A DNA stretch of 64,000 nt from Sinohyriopsis cumingii (GCA_028554795.2 CM068828.1:19057936-19121935); one strand, 5' to 3'. Positions 1 through 10,918 are shown, counted from the first letter of the stretch. Numbers and translations are program-made. The notes: generated by a model not told the origin, from the sequence alone.

Positions 1-98
1 TACGTTCTGGTACAAGTTTTACAATGCAATATCACAATACAGCACTTCATACACTTCTTTGTCTTTGTTCAATCTCTCCTTTTTTAATTTCTTTACTT

Positions 99-575
99 TC
101 ATAGGTTTTCCTCCTCCTCTTCCTCAGTTTCGTCCCATGTTCTTTTCTTCTTTTTTGTCTCTTTCTGGACGTGTCGGTTCTTCCTTTTTGGAGTGTACCT
201 CTTCTTCTTCCTGTTCGGAACTCCTCTCTTCCTCTTGCTTCTGTTGTTTCGTAGGGCAGTCTGAAGATCAATGTCCTTTCTCTTGACAATGATAACAGGT
301 ATATTGACTTTTGTCTCTTCAAGCACCTGTTTTGCTTTTTTGAAGGTCTCGACATTATGTAGGCCAACAACCTTTCGTCTTACAGACATATCAAGTATCT
401 TGACATATATTTCGAAAGAAGGTGGAGCAGTCCGTCGGCTTATCTGAAGAAAATTTCGCATGATCAGAAGTTTGATCTGTGTGGGCTCTTCCATCGTTAT
501 TGTAGGTTTGAGAGTGAAATGGATACTGGAAGGGAAGACACTGGCCTTTATGTATGGAATACACTGGTTTGACAT
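99..575 (-). CDS. Unrecognised basic/acidic ORF at the left of Polinton A
   Basis: An open frame of 158 codons on the minus strand, opposite in direction to the neighbouring polymerase remnant. I do not recognise it. The middle (IYVKILDMSVRRKVVGLHNV and the next 50 residues) looks like ordinary globular protein. The C-terminal third is strongly basic, with many KR/KK runs, and the last residues are a run of glutamates. A more realistic start may be an internal ATG (at MEEPTQIK or MRNFLQIS), because the first 30 residues are less protein-like. It could be a DNA-binding accessory protein of the element or a fragment of a larger gene. It is open over a length that neighbouring broken genes are not, which is mild support for it being real. 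Confidence 0.35.
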   Translation of the reverse strand: MSNQCIPYIKASVFPSSIHFTLKPTITMEEPTQIKLLIMRNFLQISRRTAPPSFEIYVKILDMSVRRKVVGLHNVETFKKAKQVLEETKVNIPVIIVKRKDIDLQTALRNNRSKRKRGVPNRKKKRYTPKRKNRHVQKETKKKKRTWDETEEEEEENL

Positions 576-811
576 GGATATAGGGGCCGATAACGTTTAA
601 AATGTAGTCATTTGACTTTCTGCGGTCAAGATGAAACGATGGCATCATTTCGTGGATAAAGGAGAAGAAAGTTAGAGGCAGAAACGTGATTTATCGGATC
701 GCACAGTAGCTGAAGTCTTGGCTCAAATTAAAGACTAACTAGAGACAACAAATTATCATGTCTATGATAAAAAATTAACGTCTAGACCCAGAAAGTCTAC
801 ACCCAACATAA
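576..811. other. Gap between minus-strand ORF and polymerase remnant
   Basis: I see no coding frame here. The two flanking genes diverge from this stretch, so it could hold promoters, but no clear TATA box stands out. Confidence 0.3.
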
Positions 812-3800
812 AGCCTACCACCACTTGTAAACTCTCAAAACTACTATCACATTGGAGAGACCGAAAAGCTCTCCTCTGGAAAATTTAGAACCACGGCTTA
901 CAAGTACACAGTGAAGTTTAAAGATTTCAAGTCCGACGTGTCGTTGGAGAATGCAAAAGAGTTTATCACTGAGGTGTGGAATTCTTTGTTAACCACACTG
1001 AAACGGCAACGTGAAGCCAAAGAAGACGATTGCGTGAGACTTTCCATTCATCACGACAGTTTGAAGTCCCCCGTTTGGATCAAGTTTAGCAGCCGAACAG
1101 AATTGACACCTTCCAAAGTCATCGACAAGATTCAACTCCTGCAACAATTCAACAACAACTTCCACATCACTGATGGAAAAGCGACACTGTTCATAACAAT
1201 ACTCAAGACCAGATTTGTTTTGCCCGTGTCATCGTGGTGGGACGAACGTATGCCGACAAGAATGACTCAGCAGCACGGAAAAGAGCTTGGCAAACTATTC
1301 AAAAATCGAACCGAGCTAAGCAACGAAACAGAAGCAGAACTCATGTTACTGTAAGCGGGGCTATCTAATGACACACTCCGCGGCATTCCTGAAATGCAAA
1401 AATTGCAAGACATCTTGGCTCCACGCTACACCTTGAAAGTGCACCCTCAAGAAGTGCGCGGACCTCGGAAAATACATTCACTTCTATCATCACGATGGAC
1501 ATTTTGATGCCATCACCAGTATCGCCCCATTCTTGGGATACATGTACTATTGTCAGAACTGTGACTATGGCTATAACAATCGAGTGCAACAAAAGCATTG
1601 TGGATCGAAATGCTCAGGTAGTTTGGCCTCTAAACCCTATCTTGACGAACGACAAGAACGAGTGCATTGTCCTACTTGTCAACGCACTTTTATCAGCCAT
1701 GCCTGTTACCAATAACATTTGAGGACGCAAGGTTTACAGAGGAAACGTGATTGCCAACTCCTGAGATTGTGTACTAATTGTGGACAAGGCATACGTACCA
1801 ATAGTGCCAAGGCACTCGTTTGTCGAGGAAAGAAACGATGTCAAATTTGTCAACAAATCGTGGACTTGGAATACAAATGTTATAGTCATCGATCAGATTC
1901 AACACGTACAACAATACACGTTTCAAATCACCGATGGAAAAGCGACACTGTTCATGACCCACGTTTGTCTTCCCCAAGGGACTGGACGCAAAAAGGTGTT
2001 CTTTGTGGACGACCATCGCAGCATCAAGCGTAGTTCCGTCGAAATTAACAATCCTCAAGAACAAATGTGTTTAGCCTGTGCTGTCGTGGTGGGACGAACG
2101 TATGCCGACATGAACGACATGGTAGAATGGAAAAGAGCCAAACAACGAAGTGAAGCAGAACTCCTGTTGCAACAATCTGGGCTATCCAAAGACACACCCT
2201 GTGGCATTCCTGAAATGCAAACATTGCAAGACGTCTTCGCTCCACGCTACACCTTGAAAGTACATCCTCATGAAATGCGCGGACCTCTGTTGTTTCGAGG
2301 CAATAATTTCCAAATACATTCTCGTCTGTCATCACGATGAACATTTCGATGATATTATCAGTATCACCGGATTGCTGGTATACGCTTATTACTGTGAGAA
2401 ATGTGACTATGGCTATAACAATCGAGATCAACACAAGCGTTGTGGAATGTTTGGCCTTGACGAAAGACAAGAAAATGTGCATTGCTTTTCTTGCAGTTTT
2501 GTCAGCCCTACATGTTACCAACAACATCTAAAGACGCAATGTTCACAACTGAAAAGTACATGTTAACTGCTGAGATTGTGCACTACTTGTAGACAATGAA
2601 TACATACCAATAATGCAAAGGCGCACGTGGGTTCAGGAAAGAAGCGATGTCACATTTGTCACCAAATCGTGGACTTGGAACACGAATGCTTCGTTGAAAA
2701 ATACCATTCCAAACAAGAGGAAGATGACCAGAAGAAAGGGAATTTCATCTTTTTTTATTTCAAAGGTATGCAAGAGACCGGTATTCACATTCCTAATTTC
2801 TGCATGGCTCATCGAGCGTGCAAGAAGTGGATTCCCGGATTATGTGACAAAATCTTTCGGTGACCTAACACGTTGGCCCATTTCGACCAATGAATCTTAA
2901 ACCCCATCGACGAGACGTGGAGCCAAGATGACATGGAACGTTACTGAAATTGTTATCGCTATGCCACTGTGATTTCTCACAATTTCTCTGGATACGATGG
3001 ACAATTTCTTCTCAGATACCATACGGAACAAAGTACCTAACGTACTAAAGCGACTTTGAATGGAGCCAAAATCATTTCCATGCAAGAGGGACAAGTACAG
3101 TTTAAAGATTCGATGAGTTACATGGCAATGCCATTGAGTCGAATGCCTAAAACGTTTGGAATGACAGAAATGGCTAAAGGCTATTTTCCAGACTTTTGCA
3201 GTACCGAAGCCAATCAACACGACGTTCTACCCTATTTGCCTGTGAATCACTACTACGACCCCGACAACATCCGTACCGAACAACGAGAACCTTTCTACAG
3301 ACTCACGCGTCGTACCCCTTCGACTTTCAGCAAGAAATGTTAAGTATTGTCGTTTTAATGTCGACATTTTACGGCGTTGTTGTGGAAAATTTCGAGAACT
3401 ATTCATGGAACACGGAGGGACCGATCCTTCGAAAGAAGCCTGTACCATTGCCAAAGCGTGTTCCTTAGTGTACCGCCAACGATTCATGCCCGAAAACACC
3501 CTGGCTGTCATAAGCCCTCAAACGACGAGCTTTGTCAAATGTCAATACTCAGTTAAAGACCTACGCTGGCTACATTACTTGTGTGACAAGGAAGACAAAT
3601 AGATCCAACACGCCCGAAACGTAGGAGGCGAAAAGACCATTGGAACGTATTAGATAGATGGCCGAGAATTAGAAACCCCCAATATCGTGTACGAGTTTAA
3701 CGCATACTCACTCCATGGACGTCCCATCTGCTGTCCTCAACGTGACACTAAAAACAGTTTTTACAACGTACCATGAAAGACTTGTACAAATCTATTCGTC

Positions 3801-5300
3801 AGCGACGCTTGAAGTTAAAACTCCAAGAATACCAAGTGGTGGAAATGTGGGAACACGAGTACGATCACCGTTTGAAAACCGATCGCGAGTTTAAACGCAT
3901 ATTGGAAAGTTACAAGTTGGTGGACCTACTGAATCCGATGGACAGTTTGTACGGAGGACGGACAAATGTCAGATGTTTGCTGTACCACGCCGACGATGAG
4001 AGAGGAGGAGAAATCAAACGCTTGTACGTGTGTTCGCTGTATCATTACGTGTGCAAATATTGTCAATTTTCCGCAGGGCAACCGCAGATGCTGACAGAAC
4101 ACGTCGACCAGGACAACATTCGACAATACGAAGGATTGATCAAGTACAAAGTCTTGCCTCCCATCCCGTTTTACTCACCATTACCGAGGAAAAATTGATC
4201 TTTCCCTTGTGCCGTACTTGTGCCGAAACGTGTAACCAAGACCAGGCTGTCAACTCAGCCAGGAATAACGCGCCTTGACAGGAACGTGAGTCAGCGTGGA
4301 ATTATTCAAAGATCTGTTCCTGGGATACAGACTGTTAGAAGTGCACGAAATTTACCACTTTCCCAAGATATGAAAATACCACAAGGGCGACGAGATTCAG
4401 AAAGGCATTTTCGCAGACTACGTGGATACCTTTTTGAAACCAAAGCAAGAAGTCAGCGGCTATCCTTCCTGGTGCCACACTCCTAAAGACCAAAATAAAT
4501 TTAAAGATAAATACTAGGAGCAGGAATGCATCGCTTTAGACCCTATCGAGAAAAATGAAGGAAGGCGATCGATTGCCAAAGTGATGTTGAATTGTTTGTG
4601 GGGCAAAATGGCACAACGACCGTGTTTACCCAAGACGGATTATTTGTCCGATCCTTCCGCTACTTCCAGATGATTCATGACAAAACCAGATACATGCAGC
4701 ACGTGGATGTCCATCGTGAGGACTTAATTTTAGTCAATTACGAAGAAGAACTGGACTTTGTACAAGCCGATAAATTTGGAAATTTCACCATTGCAGCTTA
4801 CGTGACGGCCCAAATTGTACGAAGCTTTAGAACTGTTTGGAGATCGTGTGCTGTATTTTGACATGAATAGTTGTATCCACATCGATTGCCTGGGTCAATG
4901 TTAGGCCAAAATCGAAGGAGACCTTTAGGAGTCTGGATGGCTGGATGGACGAGCATCCCAACTACAAGATTCTAAGTTTTGCTTGTGGCAGTTCCAACAA
5001 TTACGGCTACGAATAACGGGACCCACGAGGTAATGTGCACACGGAGTGTAAAGTAGAAGGATTAACTTTATTATCGCACCAATCAAGTGGTGAACTTTGG
5101 CGTGCTGAAAGAAGCTTTGCAGTCTGGGCAGGATGGAGAGTTTGAAGTGACCACCTACGAGCTGCACAAGATTGTACGTTTACCCACACACCAAATTGTA
5201 ATTCGGCCTTTAGAAAAAGTGTATCAAATTGTGTACCAGAAGCGATTGCGGCATCCCAGCTACTTCACTTTACCGTACGGTCACGTCGATATTGATCAGC
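812..5300 (+). pseudogene. Protein-primed DNA polymerase B of Polinton type, broken
   Basis: Pieces of one polymerase lie in the expected order with many stops and frame changes. The N-terminal domain (812-1354) contains VRLSIHHDSLKSPVWIKF. A Cys/His finger region follows (1540-1715, repeated at 2380-2530). Next come exonuclease blocks (2740-3340, with SHNFSGYDGQF and the FKDS...MPKTFGM...KGYFPDF region), the TPR-like and palm regions (3773-4190, 4560-4660), the NCLWGKMAQR block (about 4590-4620), the metal-site motif (4855-4875) and the C-terminal TLPYGH block (about 5270). Key residues are lost. The exonuclease D-x-E reads YFK, palm motif A lacks its aspartate, and the DTDS motif reads DMNS. 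In the family this enzyme replicates the element from a terminal protein primer. This copy cannot be functional. The segment 1118-2692 is a tandem duplication. Confidence 0.9.
1118..2692 (+). repeat. Tandem duplication inside the polymerase remnant
   Basis: Copy 1 (1118-1884) and copy 2 (1885-2692) cover the same polymerase segment and abut. Each begins with GTCATCGA and each ends near GTGGACTTGGAA. Both encode the ITDGKATLF stretch, the VGRTYAD stretch, the CDYGYNN finger and a second Cys-rich finger. The copies differ at many sites and in small indels, so the duplication is not recent. Confidence 0.85.
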
Positions 5301-5681
5301 GTATAAAAAGGGACAACGTAATTACAAAATGTAAACTTAGTTCAAGAGGAAACTATTGAATGGAGTGGGATGTGCAAGTTAATGTCTAAACCATTTAGAT
5401 TCACCACTGCAGCACGATCATCTCTGTGCAGAAACTACACTTATTGCTTCCAACAAAAAGAGGTATAAAAACGGGCTGCCATGCCATCCTTTTATCAGTG
5501 GTAATACAAGAAATTACATGGAGGGAAATCAATGAAAGTATTCAGACGGTGGATAATTACCAACACTTATTACATGAACTGTGTCTATTGAATTTTGGTC
5601 GTCGTGTGGTATGTGTCTTAATGACTTCTTTTCTGATTCCTTGTAGGCTCTTCACGAGCAGTACTTGCCACCAACTAAAAC
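5301..5681 (+). promoter_or_regulatory. Intergenic stretch with TATA box downstream of polymerase remnant
   Basis: No convincing coding frame. GTATAAAAACGGG at about 5462-5474 is a good TATA box in plus orientation, about 210 bp before the next small ORF. A second TATAAAAAG lies at about 5299 at the polymerase end. Similar TATA boxes precede other genes of the element (about 6290 and 7357). Confidence 0.35.
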
Positions 5682-5876
5682 ATGAAAGTGGGCCCTTTAA
5701 ATGCCTACGAGAGACTCGTTCTGTTAAAAGCCTTGCGCTTGCATGTCGATACGTCCCTACCTCTACTGGAAAAATAGATTCGTCAGCTTTTAAGTACTGA
5801 AGATGTGTACGGAGATGTGTGTGTAGCTTGTGACTTACACACTCAATGGATACATGTACGTGACTGGAAAAGTTGA
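5682..5876 (+). pseudogene. Small unknown Polinton A ORF with one in-frame stop
   Basis: ATG at 5682 opens a frame (MKVGPLNAYERLVLLKALRL) that meets TAG at 5775. It then continues in the same frame through a Cys-containing stretch (DVCVACDLHTQWIHVRDW) to TGA at 5874, about 64 codons in all. I do not recognise the product. The coherent composition on both sides of the stop suggests a real small protein broken by one mutation. Confidence 0.35.
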
Positions 5877-6004
5877 GGGTGCGAGGCTTGAACCAAATAA
5901 GTGGCCAATTATGCCCAAGAGTTGAGATCCTCAGTTCAAACGTCCAGTGAAAAAGTAACTTTTAAACCTGTGTAAGTGACAGTGCAGAAGAAGAACCCGA
6001 CACC

Positions 6005-6262
6005 GTGGAAATCCACTACCTTCAGGACAGGAATGTCATGGACATTCCCGAAAGACTATACCGGGATGACACCTGTGGGACTGCACCCAATGTAGAGACT
6101 GTAAGAACATTACACACTGTCCCTAGGACAACTATTTGTACCAAAACATTTTGTACAGTGATTTGTTCATATCCCACTATGATCGTTGTGATGTGTATTT
6201 TATTGCTCTATTTAACCATTTGGCTTTTATGTATTTTTATCTTTCGTGTTGTTCCCTTTTGA
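6005..6262 (+). CDS. Unknown small ORF with hydrophobic C-terminus
   Basis: A frame open from before 6005 to TGA at 6260-6262. The first half is hydrophilic (VEIHYLQDRNVMDIPERLYR). The last 30 residues are strongly hydrophobic (MIVVMCILLLYLTIWLLCIF), as in a tail-anchored or single-pass membrane protein. There is no clear ATG at the front; an internal ATG encodes the methionine in NVMDIPE. A TATA box (GTATAAAATC, about 6289) follows it. Function unknown; it may be a remnant of a longer gene. Confidence 0.35.
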   Translation: MEIHYLQDRNVMDIPERLYRDDTCGTAPNVETVRTLHTVPRTTICTKTFCTVICSYPTMIVVMCILLLYLTIWLLCIFIFRVVPF

Positions 6263-6452
6263 AAAGATCAATAAACGTGTCCTGTAAAAGTATAAAATCT
6301 CTTGCCTCGTCTGTCTTCGTGTCAAAAGTGACATTCCCTGCACTATTGCTACCTTTACTGTCTATGCTCCCTCTTCCGCCACTTTCCAAGTCACCGACGA
6401 GCACTTAGATCGTGCTAGTTGGTAGGCCTTGTATCTTCGCCATCCTTTTAAC

Positions 6453-6712
6453 ATGTTAATTACCGAACCTAGCGGTTCAGGCAAAACCGAATTTGTCAAA
6501 CGCTTGATCGAACATAAACATAATTTGATCGATCGTCCACCTCAACGGATCGCGTGGTGTTACAAATAGTGGCAATCGTAGTACCGTCTCTTGCGTGAAA
6601 GTCAAGGCGATTCCATCGTGTTTGTGGAAGACATTCCTGGCGAAGACGACATGATAGTGTCTGACCCCAGTCAAACCAATCTGTTCATCTTCGGCGACAT
6701 GTTAAAATGGGA
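6453..6712 (+). pseudogene. Packaging ATPase (FtsK/HerA type) of Polinton A, N-terminal remnant
   Basis: ATG at 6453 is followed at once by a Walker A loop, EPSGSGKTEF, then a family-like RIAWCYK stretch and an FVEDIPGEDD stretch. Two in-frame TAG codons interrupt it (6567-6569 and 6579-6581). The expected Walker B region reads LFIFGDM, so one of the acidic pair appears to be lost. In Polintons and related viruses this enzyme packages DNA into the capsid. The frame runs into the next, basic gene, so the C-terminal half is missing or merged. The family call is firm from the Walker A context and gene neighbourhood; the gene is dead. Confidence 0.8.
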
Positions 6713-6717
6713 TCCCA

Positions 6718-7269
6718 ATGCCCAAAAAGGTCTACCCAAGAAAAACGCCACTCCCAAAAAAGCCTAATGGACCCCCAAAAAAGAGCAGTGGTGTCGAGAC
6801 CAGGTCACAGCAACAGGAAAAGAAAAGCCTACAGAAAAAGAAAACAAAGCACACAGAAAAGACATCAGAATGCAGCTTCTTTCCGCAAGAGGCCACGACC
6901 TACAGCGACGATGACCGCGTCTCCAGTAACCTCAGGTTCTTTCATTTCTCCGTTGCTAGTGATGACAGCCAAGCCCAATTTGGCACCCGTTCTTCCTCAT
7001 TTGATGAAACAATGGAAACCCGCGTCTCCAAGAACTTCTTCTACAGCGGTGACACCCTCCTCCTCTTTAGCTGCAGTATCAGCTGCTCACAAATTATCTG
7101 CCCCAAAATCAAAGTCCAAGAGAGGTCGGGCATGTTACAGAGTTTACTGGATTTGTCCAAGCGAGAACTGACCCGATTTATTCCGCTGCGAACCGTTCCA
7201 CGACGTGTGATGCCTGTCATCAAGTTGATACGACGTAAAGACAATCAGTGGCGACGTATTCCAGTGTAA
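6718..7269 (+). CDS. Basic Lys/Arg-rich ORF, Polinton A
   Basis: An uninterrupted 183-codon frame from ATG 6718. The first 60 residues are Lys/Pro-rich (MPKKVYPRKTPLPKKPNGPP). The middle is Ser-rich. The last 45 residues (SLLDLSKRELTRFIPLRTVP onward) are basic and look structured, ending NQWRRIPV. An overlapping frame (6707-7171) is also open and Arg/Lys/Ser-rich, so the true frame is uncertain and a frameshift between the two is possible. By position and composition it could be a DNA-binding core-like protein, but I do not recognise a family. Confidence 0.45.
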   Translation: MPKKVYPRKTPLPKKPNGPPKKSSGVETRSQQQEKKSLQKKKTKHTEKTSECSFFPQEATTYSDDDRVSSNLRFFHFSVASDDSQAQFGTRSSSFDETMETRVSKNFFYSGDTLLLFSCSISCSQIICPKIKVQERSGMLQSLLDLSKRELTRFIPLRTVPRRVMPVIKLIRRKDNQWRRIPV

Positions 7270-7324
7270 AAAGACCTGCGGTAAAGGATGGAGATTAGTG
7301 TTTTTTTGCTCCTGAACCAAAAGC

Positions 7325-7737
7325 GATGTCCCTAAAAAATGTGTACACCACTCTTTAGCTATAAAAGGAAAGAAACAAAAACGACTTCCTCCTGTTTAGT
7401 TAAACATTGGGACATGTTGTTTGTCCTGTCCAAATCTCCCTCACCCATGCGAAAACAACTCATTCAAACAGCCTTCAAAGATATCAGCTATACCGTGATC
7501 GACTGTTGTCTGAATGTCTTGAAAGGAATGATACCTTTGTATAACACCGGAAAGAATGCTTAGCCAAACATCGACACGTTCTTTGCCAAATGGTCCCAAA
7601 GAAAATCTCCGTCACAAGAAAAAAAGGTCGGTGCAACGCTAAGGAATTTGTTTAGGTCCTCTTGTCAAACGAATAGCGGGAGCTGTGCTGGGAGGACTGT
7701 TGGGAGGCGTTTTACCCATGGGTCTAAGATAAAAGGA
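7325..7737 (+). pseudogene. Small conserved Polinton protein (hydrophobic Gly-rich tail), broken
   Basis: A TATA box (CTATAAAAGG, about 7357) lies inside or just before the coding region. The recognisable part starts near 7411 (LSKSPSPMRKQLIQTAFKDI). It passes through CCLNVLKGMIPLYNTGKN to a stop at 7561, then continues in other frames through a Lys-rich segment to a Gly/Leu-rich end (AGAVLGGLLGGVLPMG, about 7675-7730). A short basic helix-rich domain followed by a Gly-rich hydrophobic tail is a recurring small protein of Polintons, of uncertain function; I recognise it only by this pattern. Two or more frame breaks make it a pseudogene. Confidence 0.6.
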
Positions 7738-8260
7738 CTAAGAAGACGTGCGCGTACGTGTGTGTGGATAATAGATATTGGTGTTTTGATAGTAAATATT
7801 GTTTTATTTATAGTATATATTGGTTTTTTATAGTAGATATTGGTTTTTTTACCCTTCCCTTCTGTGTGGGATAGTAGAGTGTGTGTTTTGAATGCGTGCG
7901 CTTACATTTGTGTAGATATTTGAGTTTTTATAATAAATATTGGAGATTTTTTACAATAGATATTGGGTTATTTACCCTTCACTTCTCTGTGGTTAGTAGA
8001 GTGTGTGTTTTTGTGTGCGCATACTTTTGTGAGGACAGTAGTTATTGGTTTTTTTCCCTTCCTTTCTGTGTGGATAATAGAGTGTGTGTTTGTATGCGTG
8101 TGCGTACCTTTGCGTGGATAGTAGATATTGGTATTTTTGATAGTAAATATTGGGTGTTTGTTTTAGTAGATATTGGGTTTTTTTATAGGAGATATTGTGT
8201 TTTTTTATAGTAGATATGGGCAATTTTACCATTCCCTTCTGTGTGGATACTGGATAATAT
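7738..8260 (+). repeat. Subterminal repeats of Polinton A arm
   Basis: Imperfect repeats built on GTGTGGATAGTAGATATTGG, separated by T-rich spacers and GTGTGTGTTTG(A/T)ATGCG segments. The same type of repeat (GTGTGGATAGTATATTTGGG) occurs in both Polinton B arms. Confidence 0.7.
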
Positions 8261-8892
8261 GTGAAAGTATTGTTATGGATGTTTTCATTCACGTCCGTGC
8301 TTGACAAATATAAAGTCAAGCGGTCGTCATTCACGCCATTCAACATTGAATAATTTAAGAAGAGGCTTATAACACAATGGATAAAGATGAAGACGTTGCA
8401 GGAAGTCGTGGACAATTTGGGGATGATAGAAAAGATGCTGGTCAACCTGGATGGGAATTACTATTCTTATAGCCCACATCGAGTCAAAATGGAAATAAAA
8501 ATTTGAGAAAGTCTAAGGAAAGACTTAGGAAGCTGATGAAACAAGAATAAGAGGAGAAGGAAGAGGAAGAACATAGAATAAGAATGAAAGCCTGTGTGGT
8601 TAACAAAGAAGAAAGAGGAGGAGGAGAAACAGGAGGAGGAAAAGAACGAGAAGAAGAGAAAAAATGTGATGCAACAATTGAGATGCTGTTGAGAAAAAGA
8701 AGGAATTAGATAATAGATGAAACCCAAAGGCCCTTTTCAGGGTCACTCATTTGCCTCGAAAAGATTTGTTTCTTGCCTAAAATTTTATTAGTCGATTTTA
8801 TAGTTAAGGTATGATAGATTGATGTTCCTCAATATATGTATGTGTTCTATATGTCTACGTCTATATCTCTACTGTATTTCTGTCTCCCTATA
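8261..8892. other. Non-coding part of Polinton A arm
   Basis: A purine-rich tract (about 8495-8700, many GAAGA/GAGGA) dominates. I see no gene. The long minus-strand frame across it only reads the poly-purine strand. Confidence 0.4.
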
Positions 8893-8933
8893 GTAGCGCG
8901 TATTCAGGTCAGACCCTTGCCACAGTGTTGCCA
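8893..8933 (+). promoter_or_regulatory. Conserved arm motif, Polinton A copy
   Basis: Begins GTAGCGCGTATTCAGGTCAG and ends GCCACAGTGTTGCCA, a near palindrome. It is the one block clearly shared with both arms of Polinton B (12035-12075 and 22130-22170). Sequence conservation amid diverged surroundings suggests a cis-acting site. Confidence 0.55.
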
Positions 8934-8964
8934 ATCTTCTGTACTGTGACATTACCTCACCTGT

Positions 8965-9143
8965 TCCATTCCTATTCAACCCCACTTTCCCTTGTCCGTA
9001 AACAGGTCCAATATTCCCCATGCTACATTCCCATTGTCCGTAAACGTGCCCAGGGTGTGCCGAAAAGGCCTGTCCGTAAACGTGTCCAGGGGGGTTATGT
9101 AATGTATATGTCCATTGACTGTAAACAGCTCCCATATACTACT
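8965..9143 (+). repeat. Terminal short repeats and right terminus of Polinton A
   Basis: Several copies of a motif like TGTCCGTAAACGTGCCCAGG, each near a run of C. They are equivalent in position to the GACGCTAAACAGGCCCA repeats of Polinton B. The element appears to end in ATACTACT at 9143. Confidence 0.55.
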
Positions 9144-9844
9144 GATGATGGTGATAGAGATGACGATAATAATATGGCTACATCGACATTTTCTCTACCA
9201 CCTCTACATCTGTTATCTTGTACTTCAATCACCGTTCTGTCTGCTTGTACGAGTGGGGATGCTGTAGAGGTATCATTAAATTGCTAGTAGTAGCAGCAGC
9301 AGCAACAACAACAGTAGTAGTAGTAGTAGTAGTAGCGTAGGATCGATAAGGTGGGGAAAAGGAGGGAAAGTATTTATGAACATTTCTTCATTTATGGTTG
9401 AAAACGCTCTGAGAATTAGTGCCTATATTTTCAGAGGTGAAGGATACCGGTAAAACACGAAGATGGGTGTCAAAATGAGATCCACGTTTAATGTATCTAT
9501 AAATGTTCCAAAACTCATGAATTTTAGCGACATAAATCGTGAGTGACTCTCAGATGTCTTTCTGTAAGTTCGTTTTACGCAATATCGCGAATGATATCCG
9601 AGTTCGTTTTCATGGTACTTGTATTCGTGTATGCGAATAAGAACTGAATGACTTCTTTTATAAGTCAATTCCAACTACAAACTGCATAGACCAAAATCTT
9701 CCGGAGTATAATGCACCACAAAAACATAGACCCTAAGCGCCAGGTACATTATGTGATAGCAGATTGGGGTGAGTGTTGTTAAATGTAAGATTAGCAAATT
9801 TTGCACAAATTTTTGTACATATACTTAAGTATATGATATCGATT
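9144..9844. other. Spacer between Polintons, with trinucleotide microsatellite
   Basis: A (TAG/CAG/CAA) microsatellite lies at about 9285-9335. The rest is AT-rich without a believable gene. Confidence 0.5.
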
Positions 9845-10135
9845 CTTCCATAAGTATTTCAATCTTACTGTCCTCTAGTGGTTAAAAAACCGTCTTTCCA
9901 TATGTATTCCAATCTTGCTGTGTTCCAGTGGTTGAAACACAGTCTTTTCATATATATTCCAATATTGCTGTCCTCTTGAGGTTGAAAAAAATCTCCTTAT
10001 ATGTATTCCAATCTTGCTGTCCTCTATTGGTTGAAAAACAGTCTTCCCATAGGTATTTCAATCTTGGTGTCCTCTAGTGGTTGAAAAACAGTCTTTCCAT
10101 ATGTATTCCAATCTTGCTGCCCTATTGCGGTTGGG
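9845..10135 (+). repeat. Minisatellite, about 60-bp unit
   Basis: Five units of TTCCATATGTATTCCAATCT followed by TGCTGTCCTCTAGTGGTTGA and an AAACAGTC end. Confidence 0.85.
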
Positions 10136-10918
10136 AAACTGAAATCTCTCTTTGTTATAGGTTAGTTACTGTATAGATACCTAGTACACGGATGAAGTCA
10201 AACTGAAACCTCTCGTTGTTATAGATTAGTTACAGTATATGTTCCTAGTACACGGATGAGGTCAAACTGAAACCTCTCGTTGGTATGGATTAGTTACTGT
10301 ATATATACCTAGCACATGGATGAGGTCAAATTGAAACCTTTCGCTGTTATAGATTAGTTACTGTATAGGTACCTAGTACACGGATGATGTCAAACTGAAA
10401 ACTTGTTGTTATAGATTACTGTACAGGTACCTTGTACTTAGATGAGTTTAAACCAAAAACTCTCGTTGTTATAGGTTAGTTACTGTATAGGTACCTAATA
10501 CATAGATGAGTCTAAACCAAAAACTCTCGTTGTTATAGGTTAGTTACTGTATAGGTACCTAGTACACGGATGAGGTTAAACTGAAACCTCTCGTTGTTAT
10601 AGATTAGTTACTGTATAGGTACCTAATACATAGATGAGTCTAAACCAAAAACTCTCGTTGTTATAGATTAGTTACTGTATAGGTACCTAATACACGGATG
10701 AGTTTAAACCAAAAACTCTCGTTGTTATAGATTAGTTACTGTATAGGTACCTAGTACATGGATGAGGTTAAACTGAAACCTCTCGTTGTTATAGATTAGT
10801 TACTGTACAGGTACCAAGTACTAAGAAGAGTTTAAACCAAAAACACTCGTTGTTATAGATTAGTTGATGTACAGGTACTTAGTACATAGACGATTTCAAA
10901 ATGAAACCTTTCGTTGTG
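10136..10918 (+). repeat. Minisatellite, about 62-64-bp unit
   Basis: About 12 units of CTCTCGTTGTTATAGATTAG, TTACTGTATAGGTACCTAGT and ACACGGATGAGGTCAAACTG. Two subtypes alternate (GAGGTCAAACTGAAAC and GAGTTTAAACCAAAAA). The array stops 35 bp before the left end of Polinton B. Further units occur at 23720-23850, beyond its right end. Confidence 0.9.

Larger units (their letters stand above)
1..9143 (+). mobile_element. Polinton A (Maverick), decayed, left end outside the window
   Basis: A block of Polinton-type genes on the plus strand: polymerase B remnant, packaging ATPase remnant, basic ORF and another small conserved Polinton protein. A terminal arm at about 7740-9143 follows. The arm runs in the same order as the right arm of Polinton B: GTGTGGATAGTA-type repeats, then a shared 41-bp motif at 8893-8933, then short repeats containing GTAAACNNGNCCAGG. 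It ends at 9143 in CCCATATACTACT, which resembles the CCCTATTCACTACT-like terminus of Polinton B. The left end and any major capsid gene would lie before position 1. Most genes carry stops and frameshifts, so the copy looks dead. The right boundary is inferred from similarity to Polinton B; no target duplication can be tested. Confidence 0.75.

Noticed and set aside
8467..8727. Phe/Ser-rich minus-strand ORF
   Set aside because: It reads a purine-rich low-complexity tract; codon content follows base composition.
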